Origin: Colocasia esculenta
Taxonomy: Eukaryota; Streptophyta; Magnoliopsida; Alismatales; Araceae
Direction of reading: 5' to 3'
DNA: 64,000 nt
Assembly (NCBI GenBank): GCA_014218235.1
Contig: CM024755.1
Span: 164,293,941-164,357,940 of the forward strand
The notes beneath the pieces were generated by a model that was not told the origin of the DNA, searched no databases, and saw only the letters and a program-made list of their open reading frames with translations. This document shows positions 21,539 to 33,559 of the stretch, piece after piece. Position numbers and translations under genes: made by a program. The number at the start of each line of letters is the position of its first letter. Positions within the stretch are counted from its first letter, which is position 1.

Positions 21539-22739
21539 TGTCTCTAGAAAAGTCCAGCTTCTCACCAAAATTTAGAAGGCCAAGAATCAATTATTAGACA
21601 ATCGATTATTGGACAGACGCGAGCCTCCTAGCACCACCGCTAGGACACGACCACGAAGGTGTCACCTTCGGTCACTGAACGCAGGGAGGCAACCTGCCGT
21701 GTTCCCTACCAGAAGGTCCTAAGGGCAACCCTGCCCTGGAGAACACGTCGACACGCCAACCGGGGCCACAGAAACACCCGAGGCAAGCCAGGTCTTGTCG
21801 TGCCCTCCTAAGCCATCGCGATACCATCGCGACGGATAGGGAAATTGTGACAACAACTGAGTCGCGATAGGGAAGCGGGTCGCGACAAAAGCCTTGTCGT
21901 GATCGCAAATCGGGTCGCGACCCTTATCGCGACGGCCAACCGCACCATGATAAGGTCATGTCCGACCAAGGCGACGCGTCCTTTGATGTCGCGATGCGCT
22001 CTGCGGTCGCAACATCAGTCAGGAGGCAGACCGCAGGGATGCCACATCCCGGGGTCGCCCACACACTACAAACACACAAACCACGGGGAGGGGAGCATGG
22101 GGAAAGCAGTAAAGGCATGCAATCACACAAAAGGGCTCCCAATCACCCGGATTGGTAAGGCACAAGAAATCCCTACTAGAAAATGGAGAACCGACACCCC
22201 ACAGGGCCTTCACGACACCACGGCTGCCACCTCCTCGCTCCTCGCCACTCCGTCGCTCCACCATGAGCCTCCGGCACCGCCATCGAGCTCCAAACGCCGG
22301 AGAAGGAGAAGGAAGAAGACTTCCATCCTCGGAGAGGAGGAAGGGAAGGAGAAGGGGAAGAAAGAGGAAAGGGAAATCCGGCCAAGGCTTTTAGCCTTCG
22401 GCCCCTAGAATGCGACGGCGTGGGGCGTCGCGTTACAAACCTTAACACGACGGCCGCCCACACCGCGACCAGAACGCGCCCCCAAGGGATGCTGCGACAA
22501 CCTGACAGGTCAGTCTGCCATGCCGCCACTCTGACAAGCGTCAGATGACCAGAAAAAGAAAAGCAGTCGCGACCCATTGAGCAGGCATGACAAGAATGCG
22601 ACGCAGGCACTGGTCGCAACACGGATGACTGTCGCGACGGCTAGCTCCGTTGCGACACTAACGCGTCGCCAAGGCCGGACGCATTAGTGGCCAGTCATCC
22701 CACACACAAACGGAAAGTCGGAAAGTCCGAGATGTTACA
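21539..22739 (-). mobile_element. Solo LTR (~1.2 kb), CpG-rich
   Basis: The right edge reads TGTAACATCTCGG on the - strand, a common gypsy LTR start. The left edge gives ...GAGACA on the - strand, so the ends are TG/CA. The 5-bp sequence TACAC lies on both sides (21,534-21,538 and 22,740-22,744). Removing the LTR joins the Ulp1-side frame YESV and DSQLHKLL without a stop. The interior is rich in TCGCGA words and unlike the AT-rich MULE around it. There is no second LTR or internal region. The left edge is less certain than the right. Confidence 0.62.
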
Positions 22740-22744
22740 TACAC

Positions 22745-22967
22745 TCTCATATTTCCAAAACAATAATGGCGGTTCGAGGGCATCATGATAATTTTCCCCA
22801 ATGAAATGACTGTTGACGACGATAGTAGAGAGAGGAACCTGTTTCCCGCCGAAACCCCACTCCACTTTCTTCTTCCACTTAACAAAAAAAACCACACTCC
22901 CCATTCCCCTTCCTCTGCTTACTCCTCCAGCCATCTACTGGAAACTAATGAAAATTTTGAAGGAAAG
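22745..22967. promoter_or_regulatory. Probable shared 5' region of MURA and the Ulp1-like gene
   Basis: The two cargo genes point away from each other here, and the solo LTR at 21,539-22,739 is inserted on the Ulp1 side. I see no certain TATA box. The role as a divergent promoter is inferred from gene orientation only. Confidence 0.35.
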
Positions 22968-23269
22968 ATGGACAAGATTCTAGCCTACTGTTCCTTTGGC
23001 AATGACTCCTTTGTGTTCTATGTCTTCTGCATAATGAAGCTTGATGTACTTCATGCTCAAATATTGCGTCGATGGTCTTTATCCGGCCGAAGATGGATCA
23101 TCAAGTACTCTCTCCCAAGTCTTACAGATACCTATTGCCCGCTGTGTGAAGATGGGGACGTGGACATCATGTATGATATTCATAAACAACATGTCATGAA
23201 CCCTATCATTATCATGCGTGTGGAGAATAACGAAAGCACTATAATGGATCCTACTGGAGAAGATCACAG

Positions 23270-23460
23270 GTACGCACATGTTAGTTAGTAAGTATGTATG
23301 CAAATATGTAATTCTGTAAGTCTGTAAGTAGGTCTGTAAAGTAGTATAGGTGATTACATACTTACACAGTTAGACATGTGAATTTGTAACTATGTATGCT
23401 CCTTAATATACCTAACTCTGTAAGTCTGTAAACATTCAAGATCATCACCGCTCATTACAG
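23270..23460 (+). repeat. MURA first intron, also minisatellite-like
   Basis: It begins GTACGC after AGATCACAG. It contains TAAGTATGTATGC, GTAATTCTGTAAGTCTG, GATTACATACTTACACAGTT and CTCTGTAAGTCTGTAA, as in the arrays, and ends CTCATTACAG. Confidence 0.6.
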
Positions 23461-24758
23461 TAAATCCAACAGAACCAGATGTTGGGAATACAAGTAACAG
23501 TTGCCTTGAAATATACACAGAATGTGAAACTAGCAGCTCACATGGAGTTTTGAGAAGAGGAAGATGCCCATGGGTAGACATTTAACAGGAAAGAGAAGTG
23601 GTCAAACTACAGTCTCGTACCGAACTTTGATCCTGATCTCATGTAGAAGGAACAGATGATGTGAATTGTGGGCTCATGCATTAACTGGGAAGGGGCAACT
23701 ATTTAATGACAAAGCTCACTTTCAGACAGAACTAACAAAGTATGCTATATACTGAGGTTTTGACTGGTTTTATATCAAGAATGATCAAACTCATGTTACT
23801 GCAACATGCAAAGGAGAAGGTTGTCCATGGCGGGTTCACGCATCAATGTTGCGGGATGGTCCTGATTTTGCGATTAAGACAATGAATAATGTCCACACAT
23901 GTGGTTGTGATTTGAAGAGCCAACATCATCCAAGGACATAAAAAAAAATGGATAGCTGAGCTAGTGAAGAAAAAAATGGCACACACTCCACACTACCGTC
24001 CATGTGATATGGTTAAAGACATTGCTAGTGACTATGGAGTGCTTGTGCCATACCATCAAGCTTGGAGCGGTAGGGAACTTGCCGTAAGAGATTTGCATGG
24101 AGATGTACGAATAAGTTATGATATGCTTCGTTGGTACTCCGAAAGAGTAATGGAAACGAATCCTGGAAGTATCATAGATATGGTAGTGGATGAGAAGACA
24201 CATCGATTTAAGTCATATTTTATGTGTTTTGCCGTATGGGCATATGGTTATGAGGTTGGTTGCCGACCTTTGATTTTTCTTGATGGATCACATATCACTG
24301 ACAAAATGCAAGGTGTCATTCTTGCAGCAAGTGCATTAAATGGAAATGATGAGCTTTTCACAATTGCATTCACTATAGCGGACTTGGAGACATATGAAAA
24401 TTGGAAATGGTTCTTACACAACCTCAAGAAAGATCTTCTCAGTGAAAGACCGACAGTGTTTATCTCAGATAGAGCAAAAGGTTTGAAGGAAGCGGTTCCT
24501 GAAATATTTCCAATGGACCATCATGGATATTGTCTAAGGCACATAAAGGCAAACTTTATGACTGGAGCTGCAGCAAGATACCAAAAAAGCCCTTAAAGAT
24601 AGTATGGTGAAGACACTCAACAAGGTTGCATTTGCATTGACTGATAGTGAACATCTAGATGCATTGTCCGAAATGGAACGAAAATCCCCAGAAGCAAAGG
24701 ACTGGATCCTCAGAAATGATGTTGAACTTTGGGCAAATGCCCATTTTCCTGGACAAAG

Positions 24759-24947
24759 GTACATGTGTAACTTTGAAAGTATGTAACTACTTACTTTTTT
24801 TTACTGTGCTAGTCTCTAAGCACTTGTTCCTCTAACTTTGTAACCAGTTTCAAAGTACTTACAGAGTTTAACATACCTCTATAACTATGTAAGTACTCAC
24901 TCTTTTACCGTTACAAAGTTTTTACAAACTTGTCTAACTCTTTTTAG
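24759..24947 (+). repeat. MURA intron built of minisatellite words
   Basis: A 189-bp GT-AG intron between GGACAAAG and GTATGGACAA (joined codons R-Y-G-Q). It consists largely of the same words as the subterminal arrays: GTGTAACTTTGAAAGTATG, TTGTAACCAGTTTCAAAGTA, CTTACAGAG and ACTATGTAAGTACT. Confidence 0.75.
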
Positions 24948-25599
24948 GTATGGACAAATGTACTCCAATCTAGTAGAGTCTTTTAATGCTTGGATCAAAC
25001 TGGCACGTGGCCTTCCCATTCTTCAAATGGTGGAGACTATACGTCGTCAAATAATGGAAATGAGAGGGAGGAGAAGAACAGAAGCTGCAAATTGGGAGAC
25101 CACCCTATGTCCAACTATTGAGAAAGTCTTGGCGAAGATCATGTTTAGCACAAGGCAAAACTCTGTCATTCCTTCCGATGGCCGACTCTTTGAGGTGGTG
25201 AATGGCAACAAAACATATGTTGTCAACATCTCAGAATGGACATGTTCTTGCCATAAGTGGCAACTTCTCAAGATCCCATGTGAACATGCATGTGTAGCTA
25301 TAGCATGTAGTCATAAACCTTTATATGATCATGTGTCTCCATTCTATACAACCAACACTTATAGGGTGGCCTATGCAGTAACAGTTAACCCCATAAATAA
25401 CAATGATATGCCATGTATAAACATCAATGACATTCAAGTGAAGCCGCCGATTACAAAGAGATTGCCCGGACGGCCGAGGAAGAAACGAATACCATCAAGA
25501 GGCGAAGTCGAACACATCTACATTTGCTCAAAATGCAAGCAAGAAGGCCATAATAGAAGGACCTGTAGAAAACCAATACTACAGAAAGACATTTAAAGA

Positions 25600-25909
25600 T
25601 GTTTGTGTTCTCTCTTACAGTATTTCCTCACTTTTTGTAAGACAGTTTTACTGGGTATTCACCCTATTGTAAATGAGCAAACAGATAATTTTGTAAATGC
25701 AATACATGAGAAAACATATGTACATACTTCTGTACTTCCCACTATATTTATGTAACACTTACATGGTTAGTAGAGTTTACAATGTTGCTACATAATAGTG
25801 TAGTCTAATGTAAAGATGTCTGAACACTGTAAGTAAATGTTCAAGTGTACAATAATGATTGAAATTTAAAAGTACAAAAAGAACTAATTACAGACATACG
25901 TACAAAAGA
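25600..25909 (+). repeat. MURA 3' flank, duplicated at 47,417
   Basis: The part from about 25,691 (ACATGAGAAAACATATG) to 25,890 (CAATAATGATTGAAATTTAA, AGTACAAAAAGAA) is repeated at 47,417-47,585 with a small number of differences. The same order follows in both copies: 3' flank, then minisatellite words. Confidence 0.8.
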
Positions 25910-26102
25910 AGTAGGTAATTACATTTTTTTTTTGGTCGAACATGGTTCTCAGGGCCTAAACCTGGGAGAGTGCACCCTCCCCCAGGGGGGGAGAATGATC
26001 CCACTCCACCAACATAGACATCTGGGCTGAAAAATATATATGAAGAACAAAGGCAAAAGGTACATCAGCAAAGGGCATACCCCCTTCAGATGAGTCTAAC
26101 AT

Positions 26103-29100
26103 TTAACAGACCCAATCTGTCAACAACAACCAGTCCCTTACAAGTAAAAGGAAGGCTTCGATCTCCCCAAAAGAAATCATTTTTCCTAGAAGTAATCGCA
26201 TGATTAGCGAGCTGATCAGCCACCTGATTTGTTTCGCGAAAGACATGAGAAAATGGACCAGGATAATCAAGAATGAGGTCCTTAGCAATACACCACCATC
26301 TATAAGATTGCTAAGACACACAAGTGCACTACTGGATGGAATGAAGAAGAGCTAAGGAGTCTGAGTAAATGGCAGAGAGGCAGATGCCAAGGGACGCAGC
26401 AAGTCGAAGGCCATCGCAGAGAGCACGAGTTTCTGTAGTAAGGCTATTACCTTCCCCGTAGAAGTAAGCAAAAGCCACCAGGACTGCCCCGAATCTGTCC
26501 CGAATACAACCACCTCCACCACATAAACCAGGATTGCCTTTGGAGGCCCCATCAACATTGAGACAGAAGTTCTGAATGGGAGGAATCCAGCGAATGAACT
26601 TCAGTTGCTTAACTAAAGTATGATGAACAAAGCCATAGTCTTTAATAATCTGCATCTCAGCCAGCGAAGGAGCAATTTTAAAAGACTTTTTGGAGAGAGC
26701 AAAAGAGATATTATGCTTAATGTTCCTGATAATATCATCCACCCTAGTACACTTAGCATCAAAACGAGCAACACATCTGTTCTTCCAGAGTTCCCAAAGC
26801 ATAAGCATCAGACCATAAAGAGAGATATAACCAGTAGGAGAGCGAGTATTAGAGTGCAAGATAAAACTCCATACCCGTGCAGTGATATGAGGATGCATGT
26901 GGATTTTATGACTGACCAGGGGCATAAACTAGCGCCAAAGCTTCACAGCAGGGCTGCTATTAATAAAAACATGATTTAGAACCTCAATCTGAGGGGAAGA
27001 ACAACATTGGCAACGAGAAACCAGGGGAATACTAGAGTCCATAATTCTGCCATGAACAGAAACCGCCCTATTAATAACCTTCCAGCAGAAAAGCGAAGCT
27101 CGAGGATTGAAGGAATGATGCCAGAGTTTTAGCAGAGCAGGGCGAGATACTCCACTATCCCTTACCAGATTATAAGTAGATTTGGTAGTAAAGTTGCCAC
27201 TGGTAGAAGGCGCCCATAAGAATTTATCCTCCTCATCATTAAGCTGCACATTTTGAAGAATTGCACCCGGTAAGGCCCCCCTCGAAGGATGAGAGCTATC
27301 ACTGATAACCTCCTGCAGGGAAGTGCCGCCACCTTCAAAGGAGCCACAAAGAGACTCAGATAAGGGGCAGTCGCCCAATCAAATGTCCTTTAAAATATCA
27401 ATCTTATCGCCTCTGCCATGGATCCACCTTGTGTTCATTTGGATGATATTATTAGCAGCCATGCAGATCTATTTCGGCATCCCCGGGATGTGGCGAAAGT
27501 TGTTCTCTTGAAAGCGCTGTTTAGCATAGACAGACCAAATGGAGGTACCATGCCGAATATTCCAAATTTGTTTGGCAGCCAGGGATAATTGAACATGCTG
27601 CAAATTTCGGACACCCAAACCTCCTTCTTGTTTAGGGCGTTGAATGATATGCCATGCAACCCAGTGCCGACGACGAGAACCATCGGATGCATTCCAGAAG
27701 AAGGCGTCCGCGGACCTCTCCAAGTAAGATAAAATAGACTTCGGAAGAAAGGAAGAAGCAGCAAGATAAATCGGGATAGATGCTAAGACTGAGTTTATCA
27801 AGGTTACCCTCCCAGCTTGTGAAATTAACTTGGATTTCCAACCTCCCAGCTTAGCATTAAATTTATCAATTAGGCTTTTGTAATTTGAAGCTAAAACTCT
27901 GTCAGATCTTAGCGGAACCCCCAGATAAATCAAAGGACCTTCCTGCCACATATAACCAGTAACCTCCTTAATACGAAGAATAGATTGCATGGTAGCTTTC
28001 CTAGAAACCATAAAAGTGCTTTTGCTGAAATTAATAGCTTGACCCGAGGACTGAGCATACCTTTCAAGGAACTACACAAGGCGTTTAACATTAGAGATAC
28101 ATCCATTTAGGAAGATAAGGGTATCATCTGCATAGAGAAGGTGAGAGGGGGCTGGGCATCCCCTGGGACCAGCATAAAGAATGAGAGAGCCATTAGAGAC
28201 CATATCTTTTATGCCTCTACTAAGAGCTTCTTCCACTATAATAAAAAGAGCGGGTGGAATCGGATCTCCCTGCCGAAGCCCTCTAGAAGATTTAAAGAAG
28301 CCAGCAGAAGATCCATTAACCAACACTGAGAACCAGCAGTTAGATAACATCGTACCAATGTGTAAGAGACAAATCTTGAAGAGAAGCCGAACTTCTTTAA
28401 AACAGCAAACAAAAAATCCCATTCCACATTGTCATAGGCTTTTCTAATATCCAATTTGAAAATAGCATTGCCCCCTCTGACCTTCCGACCAATATCCCGA
28501 ACAAGTTGCCTGGATAGAGACACATTATCCAGGATGAATCTACCTTTCAAAAAAGCACCTTGTTCCTCCAAAATGATACGAGGAAGGATTGTAACCAACC
28601 TGTCACATAGAATTCTAGACATAATTTTATAGCAGAAATTACAGAGGCTGATCGGTCTAAAATCATTGAAGGTAGCTGGGTGAGGTTTTTCGGTACAAGA
28701 GCAATTAACGTGGAAGTAACTCCTCTGGGAAAGGAATGCCCCTGAAAAAACCCATGAACTGCAGCAATAACTTTATGTTTAACAATGTCCCAGCAAGTTG
28801 TAAATAAAATGCCAGTGAACCCATCAGGCCCAAGGGCGCTGTTCCCACGCAAACTCTAGACCGCACTTTTAATTTCCTCAGAACTGGGGGTAGCACACAA
28901 CAAGCGATTTTGGTCATCCGAAATAATGGAAGGAATTACCTGGAGAAGAGAAGCGTCAACCATGTGATCAGTGGATTGCAAAAGGGACTCAAAATACTTG
29001 GCAGCCTCATCACGCATAACCTGCTGGTCCTCAGTCCAGATGCCATTAATCTGAAGGTGCTGAATTCTGTTGCGGCATCTATTACCTTGCACAACTGCAT

Positions 29101-30189
29101 GAAAAAGATCAGTGTTTCTGTCACCTTTCTCCAGCCAGTCCATATGGGCCTTCTGTGCCCAGAAAATCTCCCTGTAGTGAATAGCCCTTCCAAGGCTGGC
29201 AGTCGCCTCCCCCAAGGCACTTATATTATCCGGAGAAGGGTTAGCATCAAAGATATCCTACTTGATCCTGACTGCTTCCTCCTGGCAGAGCATATTAGCT
29301 TCAACATCACCAAAAATGTCTTTGTTCCAGCCCGTAAAGCTTTCTTGACCGACTGAAGTTTAAGGAAGAGAATGATAAAAGGGTTAGGGTGCCAATCAAC
29401 CTGCATGTTCCACGCCATTTTAACAGTGTCAAGGAACGTAATATGCATAGTCCACATCGCCTGGAAGGTAAATCTGGCTGGAGAATGATCAACCTTATGA
29501 ATATAGGCGAGCATGGGGGCATGATCCGATATGTCCCTGGGAAGATGTCTAACACAGAAACCCTGAAAAGAATCCTCAAATTTACTGTTTATGAGGAAGC
29601 GATCAATATGTGCCTTAATAGACGCCTGCCCCGTTCTGTTATTGGACCAAGTGAAATGAGGACCAATATAACCAGCGTCGGAGAGTGAACAAGCATCAAT
29701 GAACGAGTTAAAGTCCATCATAGAATGCATATTAGCCGCTCGGCCCCCCATCTTCTCAGATGGTTGGGAGATGCAATTGAAATCACCCCCAACCAGCCAT
29801 GGAACATCAACAGAGTCAGAAAATTGAATAATATCCTCAAACAGAATCTAACGGCAACTTGCTTGACAGCTAGCATAAACAACAATCATCATCATGTGGA
29901 CACTGCCATCCTTTAACATAGCTAAGGACATGTGTTGGTCAGAACAGTTCAGAATATTATTGGATGTATTGTGCTAGAAGATCCATAATTTAGAGCTTTC
30001 TCCCCCGTTGCTAGCAAACTCCTGCATATTAATGTATCTACAAGTAGTAGCAGCCCGATCAAAAGAGACCATCGGTTCCGCAATAACCACAACATCAATA
30101 TTGTACTTCCTTATCATCCTGTGAAGAGACCGCTTAGAGGCAGATTTAGAAATGCCTCTAATGTTCCAGTATAGAGTAGAGCTATTCAT
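26103..30189 (-). pseudogene. LINE ORF2: endonuclease, reverse transcriptase, RNase H
   Basis: Endonuclease: starts MNSSTLYWNIRGISK at 30,189, with DVVVIAEP, WLVGGDFNCI, HFTWSNNR and SDHAPM (catalytic Asp/His of APE family). Reverse transcriptase: ALGPDGFTGILF, FKLDIRKAYDNVEWDFL, GLRQGDPIPPALFI and YADDTLIFLNG (catalytic Asp pair at about 28,112). C-terminal RNase H: LNVDGASKGNPGLCGGGG, ETRALCDGL and SDSLALL (26,340-26,560). Frameshifts occur near 28,860, 29,220 and elsewhere, and a stop interrupts the endonuclease. The C-terminal RNase H is a feature of many plant L1 elements. Confidence 0.88.
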
Positions 30190-31561
30190 GATGAAGAGTA
30201 TCCAGTTGACCCACCAGCGGCCTTAGCCATAGATCTCGTGGTTCTAGCACCTGCTTGTTTAGTTGATTTCAAATCTTGCAATTGAATAGGAACTATCATG
30301 TAAATATTCTCATTTGCAGAAAGAATAGAAAGTCTTTCTAAAGTTCCCTTCGAGGGTTTAGGAAATTCTTTGGCCAATACCGGTGAAGCATCTTCCTCAG
30401 CTCTCACCGCCACCCCAGCCACCGTCACCAGAAAAGGCAGAACACCCACCACATCATCTTCACTCGTTACATCATGTCCTCCTGGCTCATAACAAAGAGC
30501 ACCAGGGATGTTAGAAACCCCATGCAAGCCATGCAGCGTAACTCCCTGATGTTGTGGATGGACGTCAAGATTTAGCAAAGGAGCAGGCTCTTGTTTCTCT
30601 GTAACCTGCAACGGCCAGTCGACCCGATCATCGTGGAGATCATTAAGCACAGAGAATCGATTTTCCAAAGACACAACAGCAGGAGCTTCCCGAGGCACCT
30701 TCTGGCGCCAAGCTTTTTTGATCGCCATGATACCTTCCTCCTTCTGCACAGAATTTTGGATATCAGTCAATTTTTGAGAGACCACTGAGCATTCGACTGT
30801 CTTTGTTTCTTATGGCAGGCCACAACAGCATGACCCAGCTTGTGACAAAACGAACAAACCTCCGAAACTCTATAATAATTGATCTTTTGCCAAAAGCCTT
30901 AAGTACCACAACCTATCTAGATCCTTTCCAGCCGAGGCTTCATGATGTCCAACTCCACGCAGACGAAAGCTTCATTGGTTTGAGTTAAAGCCATAGTAGG
31001 TTCATAAATACTAAGAACGTGACCCAAGTTGCCAGCAATGGACTTCAAAAAATCATCATAATAATAGTTGACGGGGATCATGGGGAAACCAATCCAGATG
31101 GGAATAATGGTGGGATCGACATCAAAGTCAAACTGAGAATCCCATTTGAAGAATCTATATAACAGACCTTTTATGTACATATTCCTTCTCATTAAGACCT
31201 TCAAGTGATCTTCCTCATCATCAAATCGGAGCAGCAGGTGACGGTGGTTAAGGGAACTAACAATAAAATCTGTCTTGAGCAGAAGCCTTTGAGAGATGCA
31301 GGACTTGAATTCCGGGATGGAGCATCGGCCATAGGCACATCTCACAATAAGAGCCAGTTTAAAAGTTTGAACAGACTTACCTACTTCTTCCGTAGAAAAG
31401 AAAACCGCAGGTTCTCCCGAGTCTGTGAAGGAAGGAGGCTTGATACCAATACTGATGACCGGCGGCGGCTTGGTAGATGTAATGATCTGTGCGTATGATT
31501 TCCTTCCAGAAGAAGCCACCTCAATCGCACCAGAAGACCCAGCCTCTGCAAGGCACGCCAT
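30186..31561 (-). pseudogene. LINE ORF1 (RNA-binding, DUF4283-like with zinc knuckle)
   Basis: The first open block (30,917-31,561) contains PPSFTDSGEPAVFFS, RHLLLRFDDEEDHLKVL and FDVDPTIIPIWIGFP, typical of plant L1 ORF1 proteins (DUF4283-like). A frameshift or stop follows, then a zinc knuckle in another frame (CSFCHKLGHAVVAC, about 30,811-30,860). A last open block, 30,186-30,785, is linker. The protein would coat LINE RNA. It is broken by at least one frameshift. Confidence 0.75.
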
Positions 31562-31704
31562 GTAGAAGCCTTCACGTCCCCGCCAGCCCCCAGGGGGCGG
31601 CTGCCGGCGAGGACGACCAGAATCCCCCGAGAATTCCCAGAGCGTCTCTCTCTAGAAATCCTAGGGAAAGAGACTACACTAAACGGGGTAGTAGGTAATT
31701 ACAT

Positions 31705-31794
31705 ACTTACACAATTACATAGTTAAGTGTGTAACTACTTCGAAAGTTGTTACACAGTTACTAATATAGTAATTACATACTTACGCAGTTACAC
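31705..31794. repeat. Minisatellite fragment between two insertions
   Basis: Array words (CACAATTACATAGTTAAGTG, AAAGTTGTTACACAGTTACT, ACTTACGCAGTTACAC) continue the MULE array to the right of the LINE. They stop where the GTCGACAG-rich sequence begins. Confidence 0.85.
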
Positions 31795-32255
31795 AATCGG
31801 CTGTCGACAGATTCACATCGGCTGTCGACAACTACTGTAGCAACTATTCTATCTAGTATTGAATCGTTGAAGCTTACCTAGGTTGTCGACAGATGAAACC
31901 TGGGTGTCGACAGCTACTATTTGTTGTGATTTTCCAGAAGCTCAGTCTTGGAGATCATCAGTGGTTGTTGACAGATGAATCCTGGTTGTCGACATCTTCT
32001 GTTTGCTATGATTTTCCAGAAGCTCATTCTTGGAGATCATCAGTGGTTGTCGACAGATGAATCCTGGTTGTCGACAACTACTGCTTTCTTTGGTTTTTCC
32101 ATAACCTTGTTGTCTGATGGTCATCACTGGTTGTCGACAGATGCAAAGAGGTCATCGACAACTACTGCTTGAAGTTATCCATCCAGAAGCTTTTTACTGA
32201 GGGTTTCTTCAGGTTATGGACATGCAAGTCTATGGTTGTCGACAACTAGTGTAGA
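31795..32255. repeat. ~82-bp tandem repeat with paired GTCGACA words
   Basis: The unit is GGTTGTCGACAGATGAATC, then CTGGTTGTCGACAACTACTG plus spacer. Copies start near 31,799, 31,881, 31,963, 32,043 and 32,130, with a partial copy at 32,233. TGTCGACA is self-complementary. Confidence 0.8.
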
Positions 32256-32715
32256 TATTTGTGCACTGCTCTTTTATCATGTAGTCTTCTACAAGAAACG
32301 AACCATCAATTTAGATATCATGTACCCAATATTCTATAACTTTTTGATGATGACAAAAAATACAATCATTGTTCTCCCCTTTTTTGACAACATTCAAAAA
32401 GATGGAAAGTGCAATAAGTCATAGAGTAGACAAAAGTTAATTTCATTCAAAAGATTGATCATTCATTACATGTGGCATAGAGCCATAGATCATACACAAA
32501 TAGTTCAAAATATGGCAACTTGATATTTCTACTCAACATTTGTTCCTTTCAAAAAGAAAATTCTTCCTATACATGTCTAAGGATTGTCATCCCCCGGAGG
32601 AGTGGGACGACGGGGACCCTGAGCACCACAAGATGGAAGGTTGGAAAATTGTCATCTAAATGGTAGTGAGGATTGTAAAAGTTTTGAATATGTTGAAAAT
32701 CATCCCGAAGGTTCA
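32256..32715. other. 3' non-coding part of the PF20167-type element
   Basis: Follows the gene's stop on the - strand. It holds the purine-rich stretch near 32,375-32,400 and A/T-rich sequence. No reading frame looks coding. Confidence 0.5.
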
Positions 32716-33530
32716 TTAACCCATAATCCATGCCATCCAGATGCCTTTGAAGTTGACCATGACTCTGTTCAATGGCATCATTCTTGTGTCCATGTGCTGC
32801 TTCAACTGATCAAATTGAGTATTTATATGCTGTGTGATTATTGTTTGAAATTGAAGCAGTTGTTCAGAGATGAAGTTTTTCATATCTTGAGCCAATGGAA
32901 CTTGAGGTGCACTCTGAATGTCTGGTTCAGTTGGAATATATGGTACATCCTCATTGCCTCCAGAAATGTCCATCTGTTCTTGCTGTTGTTCCTCTTCCTC
33001 ACTGTCCTCTTCTTCTTCAGAGTCTTCATCTTCCTCAGCTTCTTGCCCCTTCAGAGTCCTTGTGACTCTGCCTTCAACCATCTTGTACCCCATCCTATGA
33101 GCTGTTGTGATATCATATGCACTTCTTGGTTTGAAGGTAACAGTCTCACCTACTGTAAGGGGAATGCCAACAAAAGATATGATGGATGTGATGGGACATG
33201 TGTACGACATTGAGCGTTTTGGATTGTTGTAACATTGTTTGATGAGGTCAAACATGAGATTTGGCAAGTTGATTTGTTGGCCTTGAAGAAAATAGTAGAA
33301 CAGATTTTTGTGAACTTCAGTGACAAGTTCTCTACTACCATCTTTCGGAGTAATGAGGGTTGTGAAGATATGATGAATCATCCGATGAAGGGGTGGAAAG
33401 GTGTTGGCATTCAATTTGGCAATGGCTTTTGTGGAGTCATAGGGTTGCTGAGTGATAAGAGTATAGTACTCAAAAGGATGCAAATGTGTGACAAGAATGT
33501 CAGCCCCATTGTTGGGTATTTGAAGGGCAC
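32716..33530 (-). pseudogene. Putative plant transposon protein (PF20167-like), C-terminal half
   Basis: Continues from 46,685 with LQIPNNGADILVTHLHPF, then FPPLHRMIHHIFTTLI, FYYFLQGQQINLPNLMFD and FVGIPLTVGE. This is the order of conserved blocks in plant PF20167 proteins. An acidic run (EDEDSEEEEDSEEEEQQQ) and a Gln/His/Met C-terminus follow. The half is open throughout, about 270 residues. Family assignment is from remembered motif order. Confidence 0.72.
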
Positions 33531-33559
33531 TGTAATGACCCCGAGAACCCAACCCTCAG

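Larger units (their letters stand above)
22968..25599 (+). pseudogene. MURA-type transposase of the MULE
   Basis: Catalyses element excision and insertion. First exon from ATG 22,968 to about 23,269 (FGNDSFVFYV, RRWSLSGRRWIIKYSL). DNA-binding MuDR-type domain at 23,689-23,938 (FNDKAHFQTELTKYAI, CKGEGCPWRVHAS, IKTMNNVHTCG), broken by a TGA at about 23,752 and by a frameshift in an A run near 23,940. DDE core at 23,964-24,596: FLDGSHITDKMQG (first D), TVFISDRAKGL (second D), HHGYCLRHIKANF; a one-base frameshift in an A run near 24,585; then exon to 24,758. Intron 24,759-24,947. Last exon 24,948-25,596 with the probable catalytic Glu in YSNLVESFN, SWIM finger CSCHKWQLLKIPCEHACVA, AT-hook-like LPGRPRKKR and zinc knuckle CSKCKQEGHNRRTC. 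Splicing between 23,269 and 23,461 could not be resolved in frame. Confidence 0.88.
25925..31689 (-). mobile_element. L1-type LINE, 5.8 kb
   Basis: Inserted in the MULE's minisatellite. It is flanked by the 15-bp duplication AGTAGGTAATTACAT (25,910-25,924 and 31,690-31,704). A T run at 25,924-25,933 is the poly(A) tail of a - strand element. ORF1 lies at the right (about 30,190-31,580) and ORF2 to its left (26,103-30,189), in the order endonuclease, reverse transcriptase, RNase H. It appears full-length or nearly so, but both ORFs carry stops or frameshifts. Confidence 0.93.

Noticed and set aside
21899..22622. Overlapping 148- to 169-codon frames on both strands
   Set aside because: They lie in the CpG-rich solo LTR, where stop codons are rare by composition. 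There are no motifs, and the frames disagree.
22658..22934. Two 79-codon frames on the - strand as 5' exon of the Ulp1-like gene
   Set aside because: Half of each lies in the solo LTR. Only the junction YESV|DSQL is suggestive, not enough to call an exon.
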